From contig NC_083522.1 in the NCBI RefSeq assembly GCF_032362555.1, forward strand, positions 4,628,001-4,692,000: a stretch of DNA of 64,000 nucleotides, read 5' to 3'. Shown in pieces: positions 44,501-55,452 of this stretch. Position 1 is the first letter of the stretch. Every line of letters begins with the position of its first letter. A program made the position numbers and the translations under genes. The DNA is from Amyelois transitella. Its lineage: Eukaryota; Arthropoda; Insecta; Lepidoptera; Pyralidae. Under the pieces are notes generated by a model that was not told where the DNA came from, searched no databases, and saw only the letters and a list, made by a program, of their open reading frames with translations.

Positions 44501-45573
44501 TGGACCTAAGCTATCCACCAAGCTGTATACTACAGTCAGTATTCCTGAGAATGCTATACCTAAAATTTTATATCTGTACATTAAAACATCATCAAATATT
44601 TAGAAATCTTCCAAGAAAGAAAGAGATAAGAAAATTAAAATACCATTTTTCAACAAAAAGTAAACAGAGGAATGATTCAATCCATATGACTTCTGTATAA
44701 CATTGTATTTGTACCTTTCATACAAAAAAAACTTCATTTTTATAATACTTTTGTTTGTCTCAAAATTGAAACCTAATTTTTCTGTTTTATCAATTTCATA
44801 TCGATAACTAGCAGAGAATACTTATGTTTAAAGATTAACTTGAATATTCATTAGCATGTGGTTTTGTATAAAAGTGAAGGTAACTATAGTACATAACAGC
44901 AATAGCATTTCCAATAATTTGCTTGTAAAACAATATTGTTTTAAACACCCGATTTTTGTTGTTACATTTTCCAACAATAGTAGGTATTAATTTTATTTTC
45001 ATTGCAGACTAATATAAAATATGACTTACCAAATAATGGCCATACTATCAAAGGTTTTCTTCCATGTGTATCAGACCAGACCCCCAGGAATAGAGACAAA
45101 AATGCTGGCCCGAGAGACTCTATGATAGTCTTCACAGTGGTAACATAAGTTACATATTTCTGTACTTCTACTTCCAAATGCTTGGTATCATTAGTCCTCT
45201 CTGGAGACAGGAATGGGCGACATTCCTCTACACTGTAGTGCAGGGAATGCACACAGGAACGGTACAGTACAATGTTACTTATTGCCGTTGCTGAAACAAT
45301 AATAGTTATATTTTTAGAGGCAATGCATATGAGGGAGTAGATATTGCTGGTAATTTTTTCTATGTGGAAACTTTGATATCTTGTTAAAAACTTTCATCCC
45401 CTTGAGAACCCAAAAATATACATACACGAAAGTGTTAGTCCCATCATTGTCAAAAAAAGAGCGAACTCTAATATAACATTAATTGGTCTTCCAGGCAGTT
45501 CACTTATAGTTATTGTGCGAGTATTTGTTTCTGAGATTTGTTCATCCACTTGCGCTACAGTAGTTTCAGGCAT
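35559..45573 (-). CDS. SLC46-type major facilitator, copy B, with alternative exon 3a/3b
   Basis: Minus-strand exons: 45573-45426, 45290-45030, exon 3a 44559-44385 or exon 3b 43569-43395, 42969-42792, 37881-37503, 36373-36133, 35640-35559. Either choice gives 487 residues in frame. Exons 2 to 6 have exactly the lengths of copy A (261, 175, 178, 379, 241 nt) and clearly similar sequence, for example KEMVTECFKRRPN and KLHWSLKDFNQFSA, so the genes are tandem duplicates. The MFS motif GVWSDTHGRKPLIVWPLFG is kept, with the aspartate that copy A has changed to asparagine. The C-terminal tail is shorter. The role is a multi-pass membrane carrier of unknown substrate. The intron of 4.9 kb between exons 4 and 5 holds a piggyBac-like element. 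Both 3a and 3b start in phase 1 and end in phase 2, so inclusion of both breaks the frame. Confidence 0.87.
38471..40323 (+). mobile_element. piggyBac-like element 2 (internally deleted) in SLC46 copy B
   Basis: TTAA duplications lie at 38471-38474 and 40320-40323. The terminal inverted repeats are CCCTTAAATGGAT at 38475-38487 and the exact reverse complement at 40307-40319. The element is 1845 bp without the TTAA and lies antisense to the host gene in its largest intron. Its ends differ from those of the element at 16165, so it is another family. Confidence 0.92.
38973..40098 (+). pseudogene. Transposase remnant of piggyBac-like element 2
   Basis: The N-terminal part is an acidic region (EDSEDGLDGSDSEVEDEG) running to ISKRPLVWRKRNL; the frame ends at 39366-39368. 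The region from about 39360 to 39420 joins directly to the late part of the protein, EENVATVDDIDVSAVVWKDN, so roughly the first two thirds of the DDE core, with two of three catalytic aspartates, is deleted. The last 224 codons (39424-40098) are open and include YNAHMGGVDLLDSFIGRY, the third-aspartate block of the DDE domain, and a cysteine-rich end with CKFPKCSGFTFKMCQKCRVS. The enzyme is not functional. Confidence 0.88.
40960..41630. repeat. Repeat cluster in SLC46 copy B intron 4
   Basis: It holds a fragment with CACTACGTAGTATAAAGCAA at 40971, a family C head at 41029 (ACTAGAGGCCGCCCGCGCCT), a reversed end GACGCGGGCGATGCTGCGCA at about 41250, and a family B copy at 41510-41625 preceded by an (ATCC)n run. 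No gene is seen between 41630 and 42529. Confidence 0.6.
42530..42777 (-). repeat. Dispersed repeat family C, reversed full-length copy
   Basis: This is the reverse-oriented relative of 31903-32162, sharing AACTACTGGTTCGAATTGCA and TGAGGGCTTCAATGATGCCC and ending ACGAAGTCGCGGGCACAGCT. It reaches to within about 15 bp of the donor site of SLC46 copy B exon 4 at 42792. Confidence 0.78.
43395..43569 (-). other. SLC46 copy B alternative exon 3b
   Basis: The exon has acceptor TTTCTAG and donor GTATGT, is 175 nt long, and enters in phase 1 and leaves in phase 2. It encodes MSIVVFAMLDNLGPWWYTLT and ITGGFSGLFTGAFCYISDVS, the same helix pair as exon 3a but with many substitutions in the membrane segments. 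It is diverged yet free of stops, which suggests selection. Confidence 0.8.
44385..44559 (-). other. SLC46 copy B alternative exon 3a
   Basis: The exon has acceptor TTTTAG and donor GTACTA, is 175 nt long and has the same phases as exon 3b. It encodes LTVVYSLVDSLGPWWTIVMI and GNVRVLITGVFCYLSDTTTL, and resembles exon 3 of copy A (29599-29425) more closely than exon 3b does. Confidence 0.82.
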
Positions 45574-46019
45574 TTTGAACAATTTATTTATTGTATCAGT
45601 GAATTGACGATTCTATCAAATTATGTTTATTTATTTCATAATTTACACTGGTAAGGTGCCGAACGTTCAATTAATAAATTAAAAAAGATTGTATGTAAAT
45701 TATTGCTGAACTCAATCAAACTCCTCAGTCAAACACACTCAATTTAATAATTTATTTAAAGTACGTATTGCAACGACTTATAATTTTGTGTTGTAACTGA
45801 CTGTGAAAGACGAAAATAAAATCAGAAACTAAATAAAATTGAGTTATTATAAATAAATACTGTTCAATGTTGCCAACTGCCATTGACGAGAAAGCGCTTA
45901 GACTTCTTACTTAGACAGTCAAGTTTTGTACAATAGAGTACATATGTATATATTTATAGTCATACTAATGTATGTAACTTATTATATGTAAATTAGTAAT
46001 TATCAGTACTATAACTAGT

Positions 46020-46480
46020 AGTATGGGACTGAAAATGAAAGTGTGGCAGAAAAAGCACAAAAATATAATAAACGCGGTGGAAATGAGCGCACTTAGTACT
46101 ATGATAGGTGTAAAATTAAGTGACAGGGTGAGGAACAGCGTGTAAAGGGAATGTTATGATGTAAAAGAAGATATAGTGACAGGAATAGAAAAAGGAATGC
46201 TGAAATGGTTTGATCATGTCGAGAGGATAAACGAAAGCAGGTTGACTTAGCAAATATATATTAGGGAGTATGAATGGGACTCTTAGACTGGGAAGGCCTA
46301 GACGAACGTACCTTAATCAAATCGGGGACGTTCTAGGAAACGATCAGGTCAAGAGTACCCAAAACCGACGTGCTTGCATGAAGAAAAATATGATAAGAAT
46401 GTGGATAAGAAGTGAAGGGATCATGGAAAGTCAAAAAATGTAGTCTCTGCCTATCCCTCTGAGAAAGAGGCGTGATTTAC
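46020..46480 (+). repeat. LINE 3' fragment, family A
   Basis: Here the plus strand carries the coding sense: MKVWQKKHKNIINAVEMSA at about 46034, then GVKLSDRVRNSV, GIEKGMLKWFDHVERINESR and a tail ending CTCTGAGAAAGAGGCGTGAT. Several in-frame stops and frameshifts are present. It lies upstream of EB1 and next to a family B copy. Confidence 0.72.
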
Positions 46481-46504
46481 ATTAGCAACAACAAGCAACA
46501 CAAG

Positions 46505-46790
46505 CAACTTATTATTACATACACGTCTATATCCCTTGCGGGGTAGACAGAGCCAACAGTCTTGAAAAGACTGAATGGCCACGTTCAGCTATTTGGCTTA
46601 ATGATAGAACCGAGATTCAAATAGTGACAGGTTGCTAGCCCATCGCCTAAAAGAGGAATCCTAAGTTTATAAGCCTATTCCTTAGTCGCCTTTTACGACA
46701 TCCATGGGAAAGAGATGGAGTGGTCCTATTCTTTTTTGTAATAGTGCCGGGAACCACACGGCACTGTAATAGTGCCGGGAACCACACTTC
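46505..46790 (+). repeat. SINE-like repeat, family B, with duplicated tail
   Basis: This is the best-conserved family B copy after the one at 2322, with CCCTTGCGGGGTAGACAGAG, GAAAAGACTGAATGGCCACG and ACATCCATGGGAAAGAGATG. Its last part, GTAATAGTGCCGGGAACCAC followed by AC, occurs twice in tandem at 46738-46759 and 46766-46787. Confidence 0.75.
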
Positions 46791-46799
46791 ATATTTATA

Positions 46800-48170
46800 T
46801 TTTTATTTCTTTTACGGTTATCGCATTACAAAGAAAGATAAATTGATATAACTCTTTATTGCATCATGAGAGTAAAACATACAAATTAATGCAAGTCAGT
46901 AATATAATAAAAATAATAAAAAGAAAATCATTCTATATCAACTTCTACACTAAAGATGACATCAAAAATTGTTTGAAATATTTCAATGTGAAAGATAAAA
47001 AAAAAGCGTCAGTTTACTTCTGAAAATGGCTGCTAGGCGTTGGACGCTGACGTTACCAAAAAGCGCCAGATTTAGAGCCGAAGCGCTAAGTAGGCAACAC
47101 TGTTTTGGTTCTGTAATTTTTTTGACATTGAGAAGACCAAGACAATTTCACAATGACTACTAGTTGTCAAGTTTTGTTGTGCCAATCATATCTCTATTTA
47201 GTTTGTGGTGCCAATTATGCCCATTTCATGCATGATTCCATGAGCAGGTAGAGGTATGAGGCACTTAAGAACAATACACAACATAGGTAGCGCAAAAAAT
47301 AAATTTGATGTGGCCGTGACCGACGTTCTATAGTTAAGGCTCACAAGTCTTCGCATTTACTTTCTTTCAGTATCACTCTGTCATTTCGAACAAAAAAAAT
47401 GCCTTATATAATTTATACACAGGCTTCCTATACGTCTTGCCCTTCAGAAAAGAGACGTAATTATATGAATGTATTCAGAGTCAAATAAAGCGCATAACTA
47501 ATAAAATACAGTCACTAGTATTAACGGTCTATGAAAAATTAAGTGTTTATCTTATTATAAAGGAAAATGTCCACCTCACTATATTACCCTTTGGTAAAAT
47601 TATACAAGTTTTTTTCGATAAAAATCGTTTACTAAATCTCTATCGTAATTATACGATGGTGCAAAAAAAATGTTTGTCTTGTCTATGACTTGAGACAAAA
47701 AGAAAAACCCAAAGCCGTGCGTTTCGGATCAAAAAATCTAGCGTTTCTCTGTAATTTGCTGACATAAACTAGTTTAAATCGAAGAAAGTTTACATTTAAG
47801 ATATTAATAGTAAAAGGTAAGAAGCTCTGAAATTAATATAATACGAGGAACATATATGCCGACACCCTACGTTCCATGCAATATTTCGATGAGTCGTCTT
47901 GTCATCGTATCAGCACATCCGCCGTTGAAATCGTTTACTGTTATTTTTTGCAACGAAGAAGCTTTCACTTCACTGCACGTAGTGCTTAAAATTGTTCAGA
48001 TGATAACATCTTAAAAAATGTTGATGCTGTGAAAGTAAAGATACGGCACCACCTATTTTTAGATTGGCTTTCTTTCCTCAACTGCATTGCTGATTTATGC
48101 CGGTCTTTTAGTAATAATGAATAAAATGCTGTCTTAAAATTTCATTTGGTTTTTAGGAGTATAAATCGAG
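46800..48170. promoter_or_regulatory. EB1 upstream region
   Basis: No gene is supported here. A donor-like AAAAG/GTAAGAAG at about 47816 and an acceptor-like TTTTTAG at 48150-48156 suggest a non-coding first exon ending near 47816 and a leader exon that starts at 48157. The promoter would then lie left of about 47800. Confidence 0.4.
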
Positions 48171-51100
48171 ATGGCGGTGAATGTTTATTCAACTAATGTT
48201 ACTTCGGACAACCTGTCGCGCCACGATATGTTGGCGTGGGTAAATGACTGCCTGCAGTCAAACTTCGCCAAAATCGAGGAGCTGTGCACCGGCGCCGCCT
48301 ACTGTCAGTTCATGGACATGCTATTTCCAGGCAGTGTACCAATGAAACGTATTAAATTCAAGACAAACCTAGAACATGAGTATATACAGAACTTCAAAAT
48401 ATTACAAGCTGGTTTTAAAAAAATGAATGTAGATAAGGTAATTCTTACAATAATATTTATGAAAAAAGTAATTCTTTAGTTTATCAATATGACAAACTGT
48501 TACTAGAAAACATGGTATTTTTATCATATTATTTGTCTAGTGGCACCTGAACTGTGCAACAATAATGCTGAATTAATTTTTGTATTAACTATTGTTTTAG
48601 ATGAATGAAGAATGGTATAAGACATATTTTTGACAGTAATGTGTCATATCATGGTTCTCCACTTTCCCATGTATTTATATGCTTAGACTTGGTGTAAAGG
48701 TCTATGAAATAAACATAACTTTGTGTAATTGAAATTTTAGGTAATTCCAGTGGACAAATTGATAAAGGGGAGGTTCCAAGATAACTTTGAGTTTTTACAG
48801 TGGTTTAAAAAGTTTTTTGATGCAAACTATGATGGGCGCGAGTATGATGCATTTGAAGCTCGCGGTGGCTTCTTGATTGGGTCAGGAGTGTGTGAGATGG
48901 GTGTGCCGCTGTGCAGTGCTGCTCCAGTCCCTCCCAGACCCCGTCGAGCTGCTCCCATGCATCACTCTGGCAGTATGCATCCACAACTGCTACAAAATCA
49001 CACACTTGAACTCACTGGCCACACTAAGAAACTAATGATGTTTGGGCTTATTATTTGTCAATTTTTTTTGTAAACTTTCTTAATGTGGCAAGTCAGAAAG
49101 TACCTGCAGGTAGCCAGCACTGTAGACTGTCAATTCTTTTTATTTTACCTTCCATTTTTTTCTTTTGTAGATAGTACCCATTGACAGACTGGTGAAGGGT
49201 CGTTTTCAAGATAACTTTGAATTTTTGCAATGGTTCAAGAAATTCTTTGATGCCAACTATGGAGGCACTGAGTATGATGCGCTGGCGCAACGCGAAGGCC
49301 TGCCTATGGGGCACGGGGGCTCCTCGGCCCCCAGATCTGCCACCACGGCGGCCGCAGCAAAGAAACCAGTGGCGCCCATCGCTAAAGTTGCTGCTAGACC
49401 CCAAACCAGTACTATTTTCTTTTACTATTCATTCAGTGTTGCTTTTTATTTATGAGCTTACCAACAATTATACCTATTGACATTATTTATGTTGGAAGTG
49501 TGGAACCATTGCATATTAATTTGGTATTAAGTAAATTCTCCAACATCTTTGTCATATAAATATTATATTCATTCTATTTATTTAGCACCTGCACTACTAT
49601 CCTCTTATTAATTTATTACAACATCTGTATAAATATTAGGTGTATTAATATTATGATACCCATTTTGGAATATTATGTTTTCAAAGTATTTTAAATACTT
49701 ATATATTGACGTAACTTAACCCTGATCAAATAATATTGGCAGAGGTTTTATATACTTATAATTTTTATATGTACATAAAATATCCTCAAATGCAAGATTT
49801 AAATTCTAACCCTATAATTTGCATCATAAGTTTGTATGTATATAAAAGTGGTTTGCTATATATTCAATTTTAATAATAGTTATAAGTTTAGAACATAATT
49901 GTGTAAGCTGTATAAATGCTGCTTTTTGGGTATAAAATAACAATTTCTATGATGAATTCTAAATGGGTAGTAGGTATGGTTCCTTTATTATAATTTTATA
50001 AGTACATATTAGTTAGTTATATATTTTGTTTACATTATTTTGTGAGACATATGTAAAGATTTCTTTTTTTTTCGTAGTTGGGAAAGCAAACAGCACAGTG
50101 CGTTCGCCACCCGTCAACCTATCAAGGTTAAATCAGAGTGGCAAAGGGGATGCAAAACTTTTGGACGACCTTAACCATCAGGTTAGTGGATTGTTACTGG
50201 TTGATATGTGATTTCATATTGTTGTCACACACAATTGCACAGTACATATAAAAATTGAAAGGATTGCTGAAGTGGAGAAAGAAATGAGAAAAGTTGGAAA
50301 ATGGACTCTGCCCCAATGCATCACTCCATATCAAAGCATAATTGGGAAAAACAAAGATGAGAGAGAAGCCCAGTATGTAAAATCAGGGTAGCACATTTTA
50401 GATAGCTACCTTTTTTAAGTACAAACAGAGAGATTCAACCCTGGAAGAGATAAAGGTTTTAAAGTTCTGGCCTCTGGTAAAGACTAGGCATCCATAGCAT
50501 TAAAAATTTTTCAAAGAGGCATGTGTACTTCCCAACCTGCATACTTCTCTATAATATTCAGTAGGTTTGTGACAATCTGCTTGTATATTTCTGTCACATT
50601 ATTATCTTATGTCGGCCTCTGTGGCGCAGCGGTAGCCCGCTTGACTGTGACACCGGAGGTCCCTGGTTTGTATCTCGGCCAGGGCATGATGAGAAAATAA
50701 CTTTTCTAATTGGCTTGGGTCTTGGAGGTTTATCTAAATAAGTATTTATTATAAAATATAGTATCATTAAATTAGTATCACAAGTTTCAAACTAACTTCG
50801 AGGCTAACTCAATCTGTGTAATTTGTCCCCTTATATATTTCTTTATTATTATTTATTTATACTATTCATATGTCTATATCTCTTCCTCCCCTTTAAGATA
50901 GATTGATATGATATGTAAATCTTGACTTATGAATCTGTTTCTTTATTCTGCAGGTAAATGAGTTGAAAGCAACAGTGGATGGACTGGAGAAAGAGAGAGA
51001 CTTCTACTTTGGTAAACTTCGGGATATAGAGGTGATCTGTCAAGAAATGGAGGAACAACAGAATGCTCCAATTGTGCAAAAAATATTGGAAATTTTATAT

Positions 51101-51489
51101 GCAACTGAGGTTAGTACTTTTTATATTTATATAATCTTGAGGTAGCAGTTCAGTTAATATTAATAGAAAAAAATATAAATTCGGTTATTTAAACATTTAA
51201 CAACCAATAATAAAATGTTACATATGAGGCAACTAAAGTTTTAGAACTTATAAAAAAAAAATTAGTCTTTCTGATATGAAGTATCTATAAGATCTGACTC
51301 AATTATCATACAGACTTCAAGGGCTAAGTGGGCATTTGCGTTTCTCAAGACGTGCTAATAGCGCTAATCGCATTAAGAGACTACAATCTATTTTTACTGA
51401 ATGTATTATTTGTTTTTCAGGATGGATTCGCGCCTCCAGAAGAATTAGACGGTGACAACCCTCACCCGCCCGAGGAAGACGAATATTGA
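48171..51489 (+). CDS. Eb1: EB1 microtubule plus-end tracking protein, with alternative exon 2a/2b
   Basis: Exons: 48171-48437, then 2a (48741-48891) or 2b (49171-49408), then 50078-50181, 50954-51109, 51421-51489. The 2b form has 277 residues. The calponin-homology domain spans exon 1 ([33 protein letters not shown]) and exon 2 ([20 protein letters not shown]). A proline/alanine/serine-rich linker with TVRSPP follows; exon 4 is the coiled-coil EB homology domain with [11 protein letters not shown]; and the end EEDEY is the EEY-type tail bound by CAP-Gly proteins. EB1 binds growing microtubule ends and recruits SxIP partners. The upstream context ATCGAG-ATG is adequate, and the ATG is the first one after the acceptor. 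Exons 2a and 2b both enter in phase 0 and leave in phase 1. Confidence 0.93.
48741..48891 (+). other. EB1 alternative exon 2a
   Basis: It follows the acceptor GAAATTTTAG and encodes [20 protein letters not shown], then [15 protein letters not shown] donor GTGAGA after 48891 leaves phase 1, the same as exon 2b, and fits exon 50078. The product would have a linker about 29 residues shorter. If that donor is not used, the frame runs to a stop at 49071-49073 and would give a truncated form without the coiled coil. The donor is inferred. Confidence 0.65.
49171..49408 (+). other. EB1 alternative exon 2b
   Basis: It follows acceptor TCTTTTGTAG and ends before GTACTA. It encodes [20 protein letters not shown], then [14 protein letters not shown], and continues into an alanine-rich linker ([20 protein letters not shown]). 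It splices in phase 1 to 50078, giving the full-length 277-residue form. Confidence 0.85.
50613..50832 (+). repeat. tRNA-derived SINE in EB1 intron
   Basis: The head GGCCTCTGTGGCGCAGCGGT has a good A box, and a degraded B box lies at CCCTGGTTTGTATCTCGGCC. The body ends AGGCTAACTCAATCTGTGTA, followed by ATTTGTCCCC, a tail shared by many lepidopteran SINEs as I remember them. It lies between exons 50181 and 50954, in sense. Confidence 0.75.
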
Positions 51490-51723
51490 ATGTAAATGTA
51501 ACATCTGCGCGTATCATAGTGCTCTTTGTATATTATATCTCGAAATTGTCTCGCTTACAATCGACAGTATCGAGTACTTTGTATTTCACAGCCAATGATT
51601 CTACTCAATCATATATTCATAAGGTAATCATCACAAGTACCCCAAAAACGGCTTTGATGAATTGGAAATTTAGAGTGTATAAAATATTTTAGATGCATTA
51701 TATTGTCATTTAATTGTTTGTAT

Positions 51724-51729
51724 AATAAA
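51724..51729 (+). terminator. EB1 polyadenylation signal
   Basis: AATAAA lies 235 bp after the EB1 stop codon, after TTGTTTGTATAAT. No other signal this clear occurs in the first 500 bp of the 3' flank. Confidence 0.55.
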
Positions 51730-51739
51730 GATCATTAAA

Positions 51740-54700
51740 TATAGCTATTAAAACATGGCTGTGTAATATGTAAGTACAATCTTTATAATTTTTGGAGTGT
51801 AATTTCTTGACTGAATTTCTTTCTAATTCTGTATGTTCTATCAGTGGTATAACCAGTTTCTCGTGTCGGGAATATATGAAGCTTTTGACTTGTGCAATGT
51901 GGTGCAAAAAGAGTGCTTATATTATTTTGATCATGTCTTGAAGCGTTTCATTCTCTGGACACCGACGCCTAATCAAACATGCATTTAATAGGTTGTTAAA
52001 ATATTGAAAGATGTTTACTGTTGTTTAATTCTGTTATAATATCACAGTTGTATGGAAATATTTGGTACTAAATTGGTGGAGTATGAGTGATATTTAGATC
52101 TGAATGTTTGCTAAATGACGGACGCACGTCGAGTATTAACGTTTTTGTAGTTCATTGACAGTTCCATTTAGTGTGATATTTTACATGACCACAATTAGGT
52201 TAAACTCGAACAAGACTTGTTTTGCACTATAACTAACTGTAGGGAGAACTAATATCAGATCATTTCTATTGTTGTCTAATAGACAGGTACCTTACCTTTG
52301 CGTTACTATCGAAGAACTATTGACTATTTGAGTTGTTGGCAGGAATGACGTTATCCGCTGGTTAAGATAAAATAGATAATTAATTTATTTACTTTAGCAT
52401 TCATAAATTGCCTTAAAAGCAAATATTAATTGCCACTGGGTTTCAGATTGTGAATGTCTTATCAAATACATATTAACTTTATTAAAAGTTGTTTAATTTA
52501 TCCACACCTGTTCACCACACAACACAACAACCGTACAACTTGACGAATCCAGATCTATTAATACTGCACATCAAGGTACCTACCTATTCTATTCAAGACA
52601 CGTCACGTCACGAAGCAGTTTCGATTAGTATAATTTTTAATGATCACTGCCTAAGAACAGGAAGAGTGGCGCAGCCAGAAATTTCTTTCTTACTGATGTT
52701 TGGTCGGATGATAAGATTTTAAGATTGTCGAGATCAAGAGGAGGAATAGATTTTGTCACTTTGTAGTCTGTTTAGTCAATCGCAGGACTAGTTACCCTCC
52801 ACGGGTCTATGGCTTGGTATTTAAAGTTTCGCACTGAATTTGGGTAATTTGATATTGACTACAATATGTCAAAAAAGTTATTGGTATGGTACACAGGTAA
52901 AACTGGACCTCTTGGTATTGTTTACCCCCTTTATTGCCCATGATCCCAGTGACAGTTATCCCTGAATGTTTAGCGACGTTGGAAGCAGCTTAAACATTCA
53001 CAGAAAGGCTATTTCGGTGATTGGGACGGTTTTATTCCAAACGTACAGTGCTTACTAACAGACTATAAGGACCGCTCCAGATTGGAATAACACAGCGGCT
53101 ACGGCACTTGCGTTGCGGGTAGCCTCACCAAGGGCTTAAGTGTCAAAAGGACGTAATGGATTATTTTATAAGCAGACATAATATACGACTAGTAAATGGT
53201 AGAGGAACTAGTAAGTCTCAAGCAATGAATGGACCGGCATGTAGTGCAATTGTGAATTCTATGTAACAAACCTAATTAAATGAATTTCATTTCAAAAACG
53301 ATAGACTATAGCTCCAAATTTCTAAAGTTTAGATAAGCTTCATTGATGATTTTAAATCATTTCAAACCAAAAGTTCGTTCTGTGTACCTAGTCATTTAAA
53401 ACGGCCCAAACGTGTGTCGGTGAGTACTTTGGCATAATAAAACAAAAAATTAATAAAACATGATTGTTTATTATCATTTCATAAACCTATATAGGCACAC
53501 ATTTGAAACAGTACCAGCGTTCATCTTGACTGGACATACGACCGCAGACAAAGAGGTTGTTGACCTGTGTTATAGCTCTACGGCCTTTTATCGCGCGAAA
53601 AGTTAACGCCGTTTCCCTTTTTTTATTATAACGTGAAACGGGACAGCAATAGATTTTCTGGCGATAAACATTTAATTTAGTCGGCCTTGTTACGAGGGTA
53701 GGTTATGGTGAGACTTGTCCAGTGGACTTGTCCATCCTTTGTCTAATTTCTCTAGGTGATAGCTCTGCTGCTGGCTAATTAATGAACGTTGAGAAGGCAA
53801 AGGGCCCGTGCAGCATGACCGCTTGTCGTCGGTCGGTGGCACGCTGCACTTCGCTCATTAATTAGGTACACAATATGTTCAATCCAGTTTGTTCGAGTCG
53901 GTAAGACCTAGGTCGAATGAAGTGGGCGGCACGCTGCACGGGTTTATCTCTAGTGTAAACCGAAACACTAAATATAAAACGTATCTATGCTTTTTCTACG
54001 TTCGCGTATAGGTACGCTGGCCACAATCCTTCCGGTATGTTAAAACAAAATCATGGGATAGCTATTATACAAGTATTTCTGGATCATTACAATTTTTAGA
54101 CTTAAATGGGAACTTGCACGTAATTACAAAAGAAGTTTACTACATGTGAAACCACTTTGAACTGTAATATTTCTGGTTTGGAGAAAATATTTATAATATA
54201 CAAGACAAGTGAATACTGATACATATTTTTGTTATTATACTGTAACATAATTAATGAATTTCGGTAATATGTTAATTTTTACGATCTAAACTAGTAAATT
54301 AAAAGTATTATTTTAAACATATGCAATTTTTTGTATCCTTATATAACTCCTTAACCTTATCAGCTATATAAAACAACCAAACCTTAAGAGATAATATTTT
54401 TTGTAATACATGATTTGTTCACAGTATTACTTAATATTCGTATTCAAATAATTTAAAAACTAATTCATGGTTAAGCTTGCTAGCAAATGCTAAAATGGAT
54501 GAGAACAATATGTTAAAATAGAAGTGATGTCACACATACTAAATACGCAAAATCGAGGAAAATATTCAAAAAATTGTTATCATTTGACTTCTAATAAAAT
54601 GTTTTGTTATACTAATAATTGTCAAAGTGTTTATCTCGAAATAATATAAAACATACATAAAACTTTAATATCTACACAAAGTTCAACTTGCTTTCATGAT

Positions 54701-54950
54701 TTCTTAGGAAAAAAATAACAGCAAATTGAATTATTATGACACGATCAGAAAATAACGCAAGACTCAGTCCAAATAATATAGTAGCATGCTTGTATGGAAT
54801 TGTTCATCCGTTACAACAGAATATTTAATAAGTACAGTCGGCCACACGGAAAAGAAATACACATTTCTATATGGCCCACCGTGAATACATAGTACGCCAG
54901 GTACAAAATATATTACAAAGACATTATTAGATTGATTCATACATTCTCGA
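51740..54950. other. Intergenic DNA between EB1 and the 1134-aa gene
   Basis: No gene is supported in about 3.2 kb. Points noted: a locally GC-rich patch at 53760-53960 with an 11-bp inverted repeat CTAATTAATGA (53775-53785) and TCATTAATTAG (53865-53875), and GGCACGCTGCAC present twice, near 53837 and 53930. The rest is AT-rich. Confidence 0.5.
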
Positions 54951-54954
54951 ATAC

Positions 54955-55390
54955 CTATTGGTATACTTCAAATCACTTAGCCAGAGGGGTAGGCAGAGGC
55001 TACATTTTTCCACTTGCCACAAAACCTGCACATTTCTTTTGCTTCATCCACATTCATAAGTTCGTCGGTTTGGGTAATCTTGACCTAACCTTTCGCCATG
55101 TCCTCGATGTGATCAAGGCAGGTTCGTTTTGGCCTTCCTTTTGAAATATTATCATTCACATTCTTCTTGTACATTTGTGTGGTTAACCTAATGCTATCTT
55201 TCGTCCTCCCCACACTGTCCTACACCTGTCACTATATCTTCTTTTTGTTCTTCTTCTGCAACACCTAAATTTAACTCCCATACATTTGTTTAGAACTAAC
55301 ACACCTCTACCTCTCTCTACAGCTTCTGTCTGCTCATAAATGCGAGCAACGGTCCAATCCCCTGCAGCCTCACCCGATTTCATCCCTTCC
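54955..55390 (-). repeat. LINE 3' fragment, family A (old copy)
   Basis: It keeps GAGGGGTAGGCAGAGGCTAC, CCACTTGCCACAA and the CCTCGATGTGATCAAGGCAG block of family A but is much diverged. It lies just downstream of the 3' end of the 1134-aa gene. Confidence 0.65.
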
Positions 55391-55434
55391 AATTTCGCCC
55401 TGAATCTTTGGTGGCATTCTAAAATGCATTTAAA

Positions 55435-55440
55435 ATTTAT
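55435..55440 (-). terminator. Polyadenylation signal of the 1134-aa gene
   Basis: The minus strand has AATAAA 12 bases after the stop codon at 55455-55453, which would give an unusually short 3' UTR. Confidence 0.5.
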
Positions 55441-55452
55441 TGTGAAGAGGTT

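Noticed and set aside
50613-50690. Possible tRNA gene in EB1
   Set aside because: The B box is degraded and a SINE body follows; not a functional tRNA.
53775-53875. Inverted repeat CTAATTAATGA as a possible transposon
   Set aside because: Arms are only 11 bp, AT-rich and without matching target duplication; chance is likely.
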